The position numbers and the translations under genes are program-made. 64,000 bases of DNA from Lachnospiraceae bacterium (GTDB lineage Bacteria > Bacillota > Clostridia > Lachnospirales > Lachnospiraceae), in the NCBI GenBank assembly GCA_017621815.1, contig JAGASK010000028.1, forward strand, positions 1 to 64,000, read 5' to 3'. Positions 8,289 to 15,473 of the stretch are shown piece by piece (the stretch's first letter is position 1; every line of letters starts with the position of its first letter). The notes under the pieces were generated by a model that searched no databases, was not told the DNA's origin, and saw only the letters and a list, made by a program, of their open reading frames with translations.

Positions 8289-8371
8289 GCAGGAGTGGCG
8301 GAACGGCAGACGCAGTGGACTCAAAATCCACCGTTGGTGACAACGTGAGGGTTCAAATCCCTTCTCCTGCA
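8289..8371 (+). tRNA. tRNA-Leu(CAA), complete, element-borne
   Basis: An 83-nt tRNA-Leu with acceptor stem GCAGGAG / CTCCTGC, discriminator A, anticodon stem GTGGA / TCCAC around CTCAAAA (anticodon CAA), a long variable arm and an intact T arm. CCA is not encoded. It lies inside the element, between attL and the integrase, and reads the same codon (UUG) as the tRNA gene the element splits. It is probably expressed from the host tRNA promoter upstream. Confidence 0.93.
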
Positions 8372-8374
8372 TCA

Positions 8375-8411
8375 GACCTTATAAATCTCAGGGTTTATAA
8401 GGTCTTTTTTT
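8375..8411 (+). terminator. Terminator after the element-borne tRNA-Leu
   Basis: AGACCTTATAAA / TTTATAAGGTCT forms a 12-bp stem around a short loop and runs straight into a T run. It ends the tRNA transcript before the integrase region. Confidence 0.9.
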
Positions 8412-8443
8412 GTACCTAAATACTCAGATAGTTTTCCCCTCTA

Positions 8444-8488
8444 CACTCGTAAGATTTTTACACACCTTTTCTGGAGGTCTAACGAGTG
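8444..8488 (+). repeat. Possible integrase arm-type sites (left end)
   Basis: CTCGTAAGATTTT at 8446-8458 is repeated exactly at 13373-13385 near the other end of the element. CACTCGT (8444-8450) is also inverted as ACGAGTG at 8482-8488. Short repeats near both ends of an integrase-carrying element are typical of arm-type binding sites; this role is inferred. Confidence 0.45.
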
Positions 8489-8505
8489 GAAAAGGAGAAA
8501 ATACT

Positions 8506-9459
8506 ATGCAGAGATTATCACTTAAAAATACTGATGATTTAACTCTTATGGAGGCATTTAATGATTTCAAGGATAAGTGCCAAATAAAGAATTTGTCAAA
8601 GGAAACTATCAAGCTATACGAAAATCAATTCTTAACATTCTACCGCTTTGTTGATGATACATCACTTCTTATATCAGAGGTCACATCAAAGACCGTTGAT
8701 AATTTTATTCTTGATTTACGTTCAGACAACCATAACTGTAATGAAATAACCGTAAACTCCTATCTTCGGGGTATTCGTGCTTTTCTTTATTACTGTATGG
8801 ATATGAATTATCTTCCTCAGTTCAAAATCCACATTCCCAAAGTTGATAAGAAACTCAAAGAAACTTACACCGATACGGAATTAAAGGTATTACTCAAAAA
8901 GCCAGACCTCAAAACGTGTAGCTTTTCGGAATATAAGATTTGGGTATTCTCCAATTATCTGTTAGCAACTGGAAATCGTATTTCTACTGCTCTTAATGTA
9001 AAGATTGAGGATATAGATTTCACGAATGGACTTATACAACTTAACCACACCAAGAACCGCACTTCCCAGCTTATACCGTTGTCACAAACTTTGGCTACGA
9101 TATTGAAGGAATACTTGAAGTATCGTAAGGGAACACCAAAGGATTATGTTTTCTGCAACACCTATGGAAATAAAGGGGATATACGAACCTATCAAGATAT
9201 GCTGGCTGCCTATAATCGTAGGAAAGGGATAGAAAAGACCTCCGCTCACTTATACCGTCATACCTTTGCTAAAAAGTGGATTTTGAATGGTGGAGATATA
9301 TTCAGACTTCAAAAGATACTAGGGCATTCGGATTTAGCTGTAGTAAAGGAATATGTTCAGATGTTTGGAAGTGACCTAAGTATAGATTTTGACAAGTTCA
9401 ATCCTTTAGACCGTACTATTACCCAGACTGCTAATAAGAAATTGAAAATGGTGTTATAG
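8506..9459 (+). CDS. Tyrosine recombinase / integrase
   Basis: A 317-residue phage-type integrase. The N-terminal SAM-like core-binding domain spans residues about 10-100. The catalytic domain has all key residues: R158 (GNRIS), K183 (HTK), H248-x-x-R251 (HLYRHT), H274 (LGHSD) and the nucleophile Y283 (KEYVQMF). AAGGAG at 8492-8497 fits ATG 8506; the longer open frame from 8410 lacks such a site and runs through terminator DNA. It lies next to attL, as expected for the enzyme that integrated the element. Confidence 0.95.
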   Translation: MQRLSLKNTDDLTLMEAFNDFKDKCQIKNLSKETIKLYENQFLTFYRFVDDTSLLISEVTSKTVDNFILDLRSDNHNCNEITVNSYLRGIRAFLYYCMDMNYLPQFKIHIPKVDKKLKETYTDTELKVLLKKPDLKTCSFSEYKIWVFSNYLLATGNRISTALNVKIEDIDFTNGLIQLNHTKNRTSQLIPLSQTLATILKEYLKYRKGTPKDYVFCNTYGNKGDIRTYQDMLAAYNRRKGIEKTSAHLYRHTFAKKWILNGGDIFRLQKILGHSDLAVVKEYVQMFGSDLSIDFDKFNPLDRTITQTANKKLKMVL

Positions 9460-9469
9460 GGGGAATACT

Positions 9470-9700
9470 GTGGAACGCTACATTACGGACGCTATTTATA
9501 ACAATATTCCGCAAAGGAAATCGGTTGAGATGGAATTAGCTCAAAAGAGGTTATATACTAAGCTATCCTCCGTTATTTCTGGGAACGAATACCTACCGAT
9601 TGAGGAAGAACTTAACCGTATTTACTCCGAGGTAGAAAAGGAATTGTTCTATTGTGGTTTTGTTGAAGGAATACGTTTCCTTATTAGCTGTATGAAATAA
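9470..9700 (+). CDS. Small protein of unknown function next to integrase
   Basis: A 76-residue protein starting at GTG 9470, supported by AGGGGG at 9458-9463 with a 6-nt gap, only 10 nt after the integrase stop. It is charged and helical and ends in a FVEGIRFLISCMK segment. The shape faintly recalls the small DUF6809-type proteins found near integrases in Firmicutes, but I cannot confirm that. The position suggests co-expression with the integrase, so an excision or control role is possible. Confidence 0.65.
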   Translation: MERYITDAIYNNIPQRKSVEMELAQKRLYTKLSSVISGNEYLPIEEELNRIYSEVEKELFYCGFVEGIRFLISCMK

Positions 9701-9788
9701 GGGGATAGAATTTTTTGAAATGCTGGAAATAATAGCCTTCGGAGATACGGTGATAGAAATTCGGAAAAAGAAAAATTTATAAAATACC

Positions 9789-9933
9789 TTTGCTTCGCAA
9801 ACTAAGTCCTTCGGACTTAGTAAGGGAGTATTTAATTTATAAGTGTTGTAAACGATAGGCTTTTATAATCTTATAAATAAAAATACTTTTAATCTCTTGC
9901 GAAGCAAGAGTTAGTAGGGCGAAGCCCTACTAA
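9789..9933. repeat. Cluster of four hairpins with TTC/GAA loops
   Basis: Four hairpins lie between convergent genes: TTTGC-TTC-GCAAA (9789-9801), ACTAAGTCC-TTC-GGACTTAGT (9801-9821), CTCTTGC-GAA-GCAAGAG (9894-9910) and TTAGTAGGGC-GAA-GCCCTACTAA (9911-9933). On either strand an incoming transcript meets two TTC-loop hairpins before two GAA-loop hairpins. A T-rich stretch follows at 9939. The block probably terminates transcription from both sides. Confidence 0.7.
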
Positions 9934-9979
9934 GGAGAATTTTTTATTTTATCGTTTTTTATCTCCGTATCACCGTAGC

Positions 9980-10312
9980 TTAGATTTTGTTATCGGTGTA
10001 TGAGAACATAAGCTTTAATACGTTTATAGCCATTTCCTTTTCGGCAGCAGTCTTACCATTAAAAAGCTGATAAAGGCGGTCTATTGTTATATCATCACTT
10101 GGAGCAATATAATCGGATAATAGGAAATCTACAGTTACACCCAGCCGATTAGAAAGCGGAATCAATTTGTCAAGCGTAACACTCCGTTCTCCACGTTCTA
10201 TTTGTCCGAGATAGGCTGTTGATATATTGATGTCCTCAGCTAACTTTTCTTGTGTCAGATTGAGTCTAAGACGTTCTTCTCGTATTCTCTTACCCAGTAA
10301 TGAATAGTCCAA
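9980..10312 (-). CDS. XRE-family transcriptional repressor
   Basis: A 110-residue Cro/C1-type regulator. The helix-turn-helix fills residues about 7-60 (LGKRIREERLRLNLTQEKLA then ISTAYLGQIERGERS). A C-terminal helical tail probably serves dimerisation. The start is TTG (10310-10312), supported by GGGAGG at 10321-10326. It is transcribed against the integrase and away from the lipoprotein gene, the layout expected of a lysogeny-type repressor. Its operator is probably in 10330-10440. Confidence 0.88.
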   Translation of the reverse strand: MDYSLLGKRIREERLRLNLTQEKLAEDINISTAYLGQIERGERSVTLDKLIPLSNRLGVTVDFLLSDYIAPSDDITIDRLYQLFNGKTAAEKEMAINVLKLMFSYTDNKI

Positions 10313-10412
10313 TTTTTACACCTCCCTAATACAACTCGTAGTATAAGTAAATGATACAAAAGAACTATGATATATTTAATCTGCTAAATGCGTTAAATAG
10401 ATATGCTGGTAG

Positions 10413-10441
10413 TTGTATTTCGAAAGCTAATTTGATATAAT
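10413..10441 (+). promoter_or_regulatory. Putative promoter of the element lipoprotein gene
   Basis: TTGTAT (10413-10418), a 17-nt spacer and TATAAT (10436-10441). It lies in the divergent region between the repressor and lipoprotein genes. Confidence 0.5.
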
Positions 10442-10516
10442 GGAGAAAGTAACTTTTTGATATAGCTTACAAAAGTTTAAGGTCTTTAGATACTGTATTT
10501 GAGAAAGGAATGCGGA

Positions 10517-11410
10517 ATGATGAAAAAGAGATTGTTAAGCGGTCTGCTGATATTCTTTTCAGCCATACTTCTTTCTGCTTGTAGTAATGGCAGAACGGAG
10601 CAAAATGATGATGTAGATAATGCTCCAGAAGATAAAACGGTAATTGAAACGGAAGAACAAAAAACGGATAGTTTTTCTGAGATAATACAAGATACGATTG
10701 AAGTTGATTATAAGTGGTATAAAGGACGTTTTTACAGAAATTCAGAAAATACTAATCTTTGGATAAATCTTTCTGATACAAATGATGGAATATGCGTTAG
10801 AGTGCCAGGTTATTCCTTTAATGTAAATCAGCCCGAAGTAATAGAGGGGAATGAATATGGTACAGTGCTACGTTACACCTATAAAGAAAAGTATGAACGT
10901 TTTGAGTTTCTGATTGATTATATTTCAGAACGTGATGAAATTATTGTGCTTTATATGAATTATACTTATCAGTCAAGTAATGCGGTAGATTTTAGTGGTA
11001 TTTATATGTATGATAAAGATTTGTCCGCTAGTATGGAAAGTGTTATAAACGAAGAAGTCACTACATCAAATTTAGGTTTTACTGACGGACAACGCTTTGA
11101 GTGTTTTGAAACAGTATCAGGAGAAAATGTAATTCTTACAGTTCATTTGTTCTATTCAGATGATAGTAGTGAGCCATCAGCTTACAAGGGAGAATTGAGC
11201 AATGGTATAGAATTTTGGTTTGAGTTCTACGATAGCTATACAGACGAAATGCAATATAAAATTGAATGTATGGACGGTTCTAATGCTTTTCTTACCTACT
11301 TCCCAAGTCGTGGCGAAATAGTATGGACTGCTGAGGAAGGAACGGATTACGGAAATATGTATGCTTATAGTGGCACTTATATATGTTTGCCTGATGAAAT
11401 TGAGGAATAA
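10517..11410 (+). CDS. Element-encoded surface lipoprotein, unknown function
   Basis: About 297 residues. The N-terminus is a lipoprotein signal peptide with a lipobox ending LLSAC (Cys22), so the mature protein should be anchored to the outer membrane face. A polar linker follows. The rest appears to be two similar beta-rich modules: the first ends near FSGIYMYDKD and the second near YSGTYICLPDE. No enzyme motif was found. AAAGGA at 10503-10508 supports ATG 10517 or 10520. Some temperate phages encode lipoproteins in the lysogeny module that block superinfection (for example Ltp of TP-J34). The position next to the repressor fits such a role, but that is inference. Confidence 0.75.
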   Translation: MMKKRLLSGLLIFFSAILLSACSNGRTEQNDDVDNAPEDKTVIETEEQKTDSFSEIIQDTIEVDYKWYKGRFYRNSENTNLWINLSDTNDGICVRVPGYSFNVNQPEVIEGNEYGTVLRYTYKEKYERFEFLIDYISERDEIIVLYMNYTYQSSNAVDFSGIYMYDKDLSASMESVINEEVTTSNLGFTDGQRFECFETVSGENVILTVHLFYSDDSSEPSAYKGELSNGIEFWFEFYDSYTDEMQYKIECMDGSNAFLTYFPSRGEIVWTAEEGTDYGNMYAYSGTYICLPDEIEE

Positions 11411-11422
11411 AAGTATGATGAG

Positions 11423-11460
11423 GAGATACGGAGATAAACTTCTGTATCTCTTTATTTTTA
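11423..11460 (+). terminator. Terminator after the element lipoprotein gene
   Basis: GAGATACGGA / TCTGTATCTC forms a 10-bp stem with one G-T pair, followed by TTTATTTTT. It lies 12 nt after the stop. The rest of 11461-11708 holds an AAAACTCC repeat (11512-11519), an ACCGT/ACGGT inverted repeat near 11580-11605 and a TATAAT at 11656-11661 upstream of the helicase gene. Confidence 0.75.
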
Positions 11461-11708
11461 CACAAATTTAGTGTGATAAGAAAAAAGTTTAATTTCATCA
11501 TTATGCACATAAAACTCCGAAATAATATTGGGTATTTTGTTGGAATAGTACAAAAAAGCACCCGAGAAAACAGAGAATAACCGTCTGTTTTAAGCCGAAA
11601 ACGGTAAAAAATCTTGAGTTTATCTCATAGGCAAAGTGAACATATCCCCTTTGTTTATAATAGCAAGGTCTACAAGGGCTTTGACGAATAATTAAAGGAG
11701 ATACGAAA

Positions 11709-13172
11709 ATGATTGATGAATCACAAGCTATTTATGAATTACTTACAGAAGAATTTCCTATGAAGAACACAGATAACGGAGTATTAGTCACTATTAAAAC
11801 GGCACAAGGAAAGCAAGATGTTTCTGTATCGAGCAATAAATTTTATAGTATTGTTGCAAATAAATACAGAAAAAAGTATGGGCAGATAGTTTCTAGCGGT
11901 AAAATCAAGAATTGTGTACTTAGTTATCAAGGACAAATCATTGAAGAATGTGAATGTGTAAAAAATTCTAATCGTTGTGAACGTGGGGAGAATAACACAA
12001 TCCTAATTGACATAGGTAATAGGGAGGATACCTATTTTGAAATTTCAAGAAATGGAATTGAATGTAAAGAAGATGGAAGTGCTTTTTTCTATAAGCAGAT
12101 AAGAAAATGTGAATTACCAAAGCCCGACTTTGAAAACGCTGATATTGAACGTATTTTTGAGTATTGCAGAATACCAGAGCATATGCGTACTATCTTTATT
12201 GCTTATATTGTTAGCTTGTTTATTGGTGATATAGAACATCCTTGTTTAGTTTTGCATGGTGAACAAGGTGTTGGAAAGTCTACAATAAGCAAGTTTATAA
12301 AGTTATTGGTTGACCCTGTTGGAGATAGTGCCCCTATGGAATTGCCTAGCAAACTTAATGAATTGTCCTTAATTTACCAAGATAATTATTTAATTGCTTT
12401 GGATAATTTACAGAAACTTAACACAAAAACAAGTGATAAATTATGTCGTCACATTACAGGAACGGAAGAATTTGTACGTCAATTATATACGACTAATGAG
12501 TTATTACACTTCAATTTATGTCAGCCTATTATCTTGAACGGGTTGACTGATGTTGTAACAAGGGGAGATTTGGCAAGTCGTTGTATTATTTTGAAAATAG
12601 AAAAACCTATATCAAAAGCACAGAAGGATATTGATAAAAGTAGAAATCTGCCAAACAAGTCAAATGGTAAGGTTAATTTACTTGAACGTTTTATGAATGA
12701 TAGACCTTTGATATTAGGTGGTATATTCAAGCTTTTGGTAGAAACACTAAAAGCGTATCAAACAAAGGATATACCGCAATTTGGAGCCGACCTTAGAATG
12801 ACCGATTTTTATAATTATGGTTATTATATTTGTGAAGCTTGGGAAAAAGGAAAGGGAACCGAGTTTTGTGCTGATTATATTACACTGATTGAGAATCAGT
12901 TGAAAGGATTTGCAAAGAATACTGGTTTGATTGAATTTATAAAAATGTATTTAGAAGATATAGGCGGAGAATGGAATGGTGTTATGAAAGATTTATCTTC
13001 TGCCCTAATTGATTATGAGGAGGGAACACAACTTGACATTGTTCCAGCCAGTCCTAATCGTCTTTCACGAGAATTAAGAAAACTATTATCAGACTTTGAA
13101 GAAGCTGGAGTTTATATAAAGTTTTCTAAGACGAGAAATAATAGTTGCTATATTACGCTATCCCTTGATTAA
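11709..13172 (+). CDS. AAA+/SF3-like replication helicase of the element
   Basis: A 487-residue ATPase resembling the D5/P4-type helicase part of phage and satellite replication proteins. The Walker A motif is GEQGVGKST (184-192), Walker B is LIALDN (Asp232), a sensor Asn lies at about 277 (PIILNG) and a candidate arginine finger at R291 (LASRC). The last 70 or so residues look like a winged-helix DNA-binding domain. The first 140 residues show no recognisable primase active site. AAGGAG at 11695 precedes ATG 11709. With the repeats at 13203-13460 downstream it probably forms the replication module of the element. Confidence 0.8.
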   Translation: MIDESQAIYELLTEEFPMKNTDNGVLVTIKTAQGKQDVSVSSNKFYSIVANKYRKKYGQIVSSGKIKNCVLSYQGQIIEECECVKNSNRCERGENNTILIDIGNREDTYFEISRNGIECKEDGSAFFYKQIRKCELPKPDFENADIERIFEYCRIPEHMRTIFIAYIVSLFIGDIEHPCLVLHGEQGVGKSTISKFIKLLVDPVGDSAPMELPSKLNELSLIYQDNYLIALDNLQKLNTKTSDKLCRHITGTEEFVRQLYTTNELLHFNLCQPIILNGLTDVVTRGDLASRCIILKIEKPISKAQKDIDKSRNLPNKSNGKVNLLERFMNDRPLILGGIFKLLVETLKAYQTKDIPQFGADLRMTDFYNYGYYICEAWEKGKGTEFCADYITLIENQLKGFAKNTGLIEFIKMYLEDIGGEWNGVMKDLSSALIDYEEGTQLDIVPASPNRLSRELRKLLSDFEEAGVYIKFSKTRNNSCYITLSLD

Positions 13173-13202
13173 CAATAAAACCGAAAAAACACACCAGCAT
13201 TT

Positions 13203-13433
13203 TGGAGTTTAAAATAAACAACTGCTGCCTTGAGGAATGATTACTGAGGGTATGGAGTTTAAAAATAATTTTATTTTTGGGGATTTGTTTTATAAAACTC
13301 CGACTTGCTTACTGATGATGATAGAAATATGATTTAAAACTCCGAGAAAATTTAAAATAACGCTTTACTTTTCTCGTAAGATTTTCGATAATAGACTTGT
13401 AAAGAAAAATGTTATTTGAACTCGTAAAACTCC
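13203..13433. repeat. Iteron-like TWAAACTCC repeats (candidate origin)
   Basis: GGAGTTTA occurs at 13204-13211 and 13254-13261. The complementary form TAAAACTCC or TTAAAACTCC occurs at 13293-13301, 13334-13342 and 13425-13433, with a further copy near the helicase gene at 11510-11518. Flanks are extremely A/T rich. No ORF of note lies between 13173 and 13546. The pattern suits a replication origin or repressor-binding array. Confidence 0.5.
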
Positions 13434-13460
13434 CAGAGAAGAATTGAGAGTTTTACGAGT
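13373..13460. repeat. Right-end repeats: arm-type site and 13-bp inverted repeat
   Basis: CTCGTAAGATTTT (13373-13385) copies the left-end site 8446-8458. ACTCGTAAAACTC (13420-13432) and GAGTTTTACGAGT (13448-13460) are perfect inverted repeats with a 15-nt loop. They lie about 90-170 bp inside attR and are candidates for integrase or excisionase binding. Confidence 0.45.
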
Positions 13461-13546
13461 GTAAAAGGGTTAAAATCTATCGTGTATTCGATAATATCGT
13501 GATTTATGTAAGGTTTGCGGTGGTGGCGAGTTGGCTTTATATGCAC

Positions 13547-13595
13547 GGCAGACTCAAAATCTGTTGTGGGCAACCACGTGTGGGTTCAAGTCCCA
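13547..13595 (+). repeat. attR core (49-bp direct repeat)
   Basis: Identical to 8217-8265. It is followed directly by CTGCCGGCA, the missing 3' acceptor strand of the split tRNA-Leu. Confidence 0.93.
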
Positions 13596-13604
13596 CTGCC
13601 GGCA
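13547..13604 (+). pseudogene. tRNA-Leu(CAA), displaced 3' part
   Basis: Holds the anticodon arm, variable arm, T arm and the true 3' acceptor strand TGCCGGC plus A. The 5' acceptor strand and D arm are missing, because element DNA lies upstream. Joining 8192-8265 to 13596-13604 restores an 83-nt tRNA-Leu with a perfect acceptor stem. Confidence 0.9.
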
Positions 13605-13606
13605 CT

Positions 13607-13642
13607 TAAAAGCATTATGCATTGTTGCATAGTGCTTTTTTT
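13607..13642 (+). terminator. Original terminator of the split tRNA-Leu
   Basis: AAAAGCATTATGC and GCATAGTGCTTTTTTTT pair to form a stem with one mismatch, followed by a T run. It is the host tRNA transcript terminator, now stranded beyond the element. Confidence 0.8.
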
Positions 13643-13740
13643 TGAACCATTATTTGAAATATTATAAGGTTATATAGTTATTTGTGTAAAATTATGGTAA
13701 GATATTACCGACAGATAAAAAATCGGGAAGGGGTATGGCA

Positions 13741-15453
13741 ATGAAAAGTTTGAAATCAAAGGTTATCATTCCACTGATGCTTTTTGCGTTAATAGGCATT
13801 GCATCATCATTTATCGGGCTGGTTTCGCTGAAGCAGCTTGGAGCGGCAGGCAATGAAATTGCAGCGGAACATGTGCCGGTTATTATTATATTGGATGCAA
13901 TTTCTTCCAATGTAGAGCAAATGCAGGAATTGCTTTTAACGCACAGCGTCATGGATACTAAGGAGGATAAGGAAGCTGTGGAACAGGAAATTGCGGTATC
14001 AGCTGCAACCTTAAAAGCATATCTTGAGAAGTACAACGAAATTACCGCAGATGAAGCAACTTATCAGGAATTGATTGGCATTTATAATAAGTACATGGAG
14101 GATTACAGTGCCACATTAAGTCTGAGTGCCATGAATAACACACGGGAAGTAACGGCTCAGGTAAACGGCGTACTGTCTGATATATTTGCGCAGTTAAATG
14201 AAAAAGTTCAGGCAATGATTAATCAGGAGCAGATTGATGTAGGGCTGGCAAAAGGGAAGCAGGATAATATTTATGATAATGCAGTAATCATTGCATATGG
14301 TATGTTGATTATCATGATTATTATTTTCGCCGCCAGCGTTGTTGTTACCGTAAAAACTATTATTGCGCCAACTGTTGCATATGAGAAGAAGCTGCGGGAG
14401 ATTACGAAGAAAATAGATGAAAAAAATGGCGATTTAACACAGCGGATTCCGGTACAGACCGGCGATGAAGTGGGGAAACTGGTTCAGGGTGTGAATCTTT
14501 TCATCCTTACTCTTCAGAAAATAATGAGTGAAATTGTGTTATCATCGGTTGATTTGGACAGGACGTTCATAAATGTGAACGGAAGTATTACAGAAGCAAA
14601 TGATAATTCAAGAGATATTTCGGCCGCTATGGAAGAAGTTGCCGCAACGATGGATGCCGTATCTTCTACAATCAGTGAAATTAATGAAAATACGGCTTCT
14701 GTCGGTGCCGATGTAGATAATGTGACGAATGTAACCCGCAATATTCATGAATATACTTTGGAAATGAGACAGCGTGCAGAGGAATTGGAGCAAACAGCAG
14801 TTACCAATAAAAATGGGACCAATGAAATGATGGAAACGATTTTGACACGGTTGAATCAGGCAATTGAAAACAGCGGGAGCGTGGCAAGGGTAAATGAATT
14901 GACAAATGAAATTTTAAGTATTTCAGGGCAGACGAATCTGCTGGCACTGAATGCATCTATTGAGGCAGCACGTGCAGGCGAAGTCGGAAAAGGCTTTGCT
15001 GTTGTGGCAGATGAAATCAGACAGCTTGCTGACAGCAGCCGGGAAACGGCAAATAAGATTCAGAATATAAATGGAATTGTAGTCAGTGCTGTAAATGAGT
15101 TGAGTCAAAGCGCAAATGAGATTATGAAATATATTTCCTCGACAATATTGCCGGATTATGACAATTATGCGATATCAGGGAAACAGTATCGGGAGGATGC
15201 AGAGGAAGTCAGCAGCGCAATGGATAAGTGTCTTAAGAGAATGGACAATCTGACAGCACATATTTCTGCGTTGGTGGAACAAATGGCAGGGATTGCAAAA
15301 TCCGTGGAGGAATGCAGCCAGGGTATTTCAGCATCGGCAGAAAGCACTTCGAAGCTGGTGGAAGAGATTAATCATGTGCATGAAAATGTAGAATCCAGTG
15401 TACAGGTAGTACAGAACCTGAAACAGCATTCGGATGCTTTTACGAATTTATAG
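13741..15453 (+). CDS. Methyl-accepting chemotaxis protein
   Basis: A 570-residue chemoreceptor. An N-terminal helix ([18 protein letters not shown]) and a second helix near residue 190 ([19 protein letters not shown]) flank an outer domain of about 150 residues that looks like a four-helix-bundle sensor. A HAMP linker follows. The signalling domain carries the conserved hairpin tip with [19 protein letters not shown] and [18 protein letters not shown]. It lacks a C-terminal tethering pentapeptide. AAGGGG at 13728-13733 fits ATG 13741; ATG 13735 is too close. Ligand unknown. It is 20 nt upstream of a secreted protein gene that may be its partner. Confidence 0.93.
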   Translation: MKSLKSKVIIPLMLFALIGIASSFIGLVSLKQLGAAGNEIAAEHVPVIIILDAISSNVEQMQELLLTHSVMDTKEDKEAVEQEIAVSAATLKAYLEKYNEITADEATYQELIGIYNKYMEDYSATLSLSAMNNTREVTAQVNGVLSDIFAQLNEKVQAMINQEQIDVGLAKGKQDNIYDNAVIIAYGMLIIMIIIFAASVVVTVKTIIAPTVAYEKKLREITKKIDEKNGDLTQRIPVQTGDEVGKLVQGVNLFILTLQKIMSEIVLSSVDLDRTFINVNGSITEANDNSRDISAAMEEVAATMDAVSSTISEINENTASVGADVDNVTNVTRNIHEYTLEMRQRAEELEQTAVTNKNGTNEMMETILTRLNQAIENSGSVARVNELTNEILSISGQTNLLALNASIEAARAGEVGKGFAVVADEIRQLADSSRETANKIQNINGIVVSAVNELSQSANEIMKYISSTILPDYDNYAISGKQYREDAEEVSSAMDKCLKRMDNLTAHISALVEQMAGIAKSVEECSQGISASAESTSKLVEEINHVHENVESSVQVVQNLKQHSDAFTNL

Positions 15454-15473
15454 GCAGGAGAAGGAGGAAAGCG

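Larger units (their letters stand above)
8217..13595. mobile_element. Compact tRNA-Leu integrative element (5,330-bp repeat unit)
   Basis: Bounded by 49-bp direct repeats in tRNA-Leu. From left to right it holds a complete tRNA-Leu(CAA), a tyrosine integrase, a 76-residue ORF, a hairpin cluster, an XRE repressor on the minus strand, a lipoprotein gene, an AAA+ helicase gene and a repeat-rich non-coding end. It has no capsid, terminase, relaxase or conjugation genes, so it cannot move between cells alone. It resembles a minimal phage satellite or an integrated cryptic plasmid. It is visibly more AT-rich and uses CGT arginine codons more than its neighbours. Confidence 0.88.

Noticed and set aside
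8116-8419. Two overlapping open frames of 73-74 codons
   Set aside because: They run through the tRNA-Leu sequences and terminator; no ribosome site and no protein-like composition.
8217-13595. A prophage
   Set aside because: No capsid, tail, terminase or lysis genes; only integrase, repressor, lipoprotein and replication functions.
13681-13720. Sigma-D (flagellar) promoter before the chemoreceptor gene
   Set aside because: TAAA (13687-13690) and ACCGACA (13707-13713) only partly match the consensus and spacing, so not reported as a feature.
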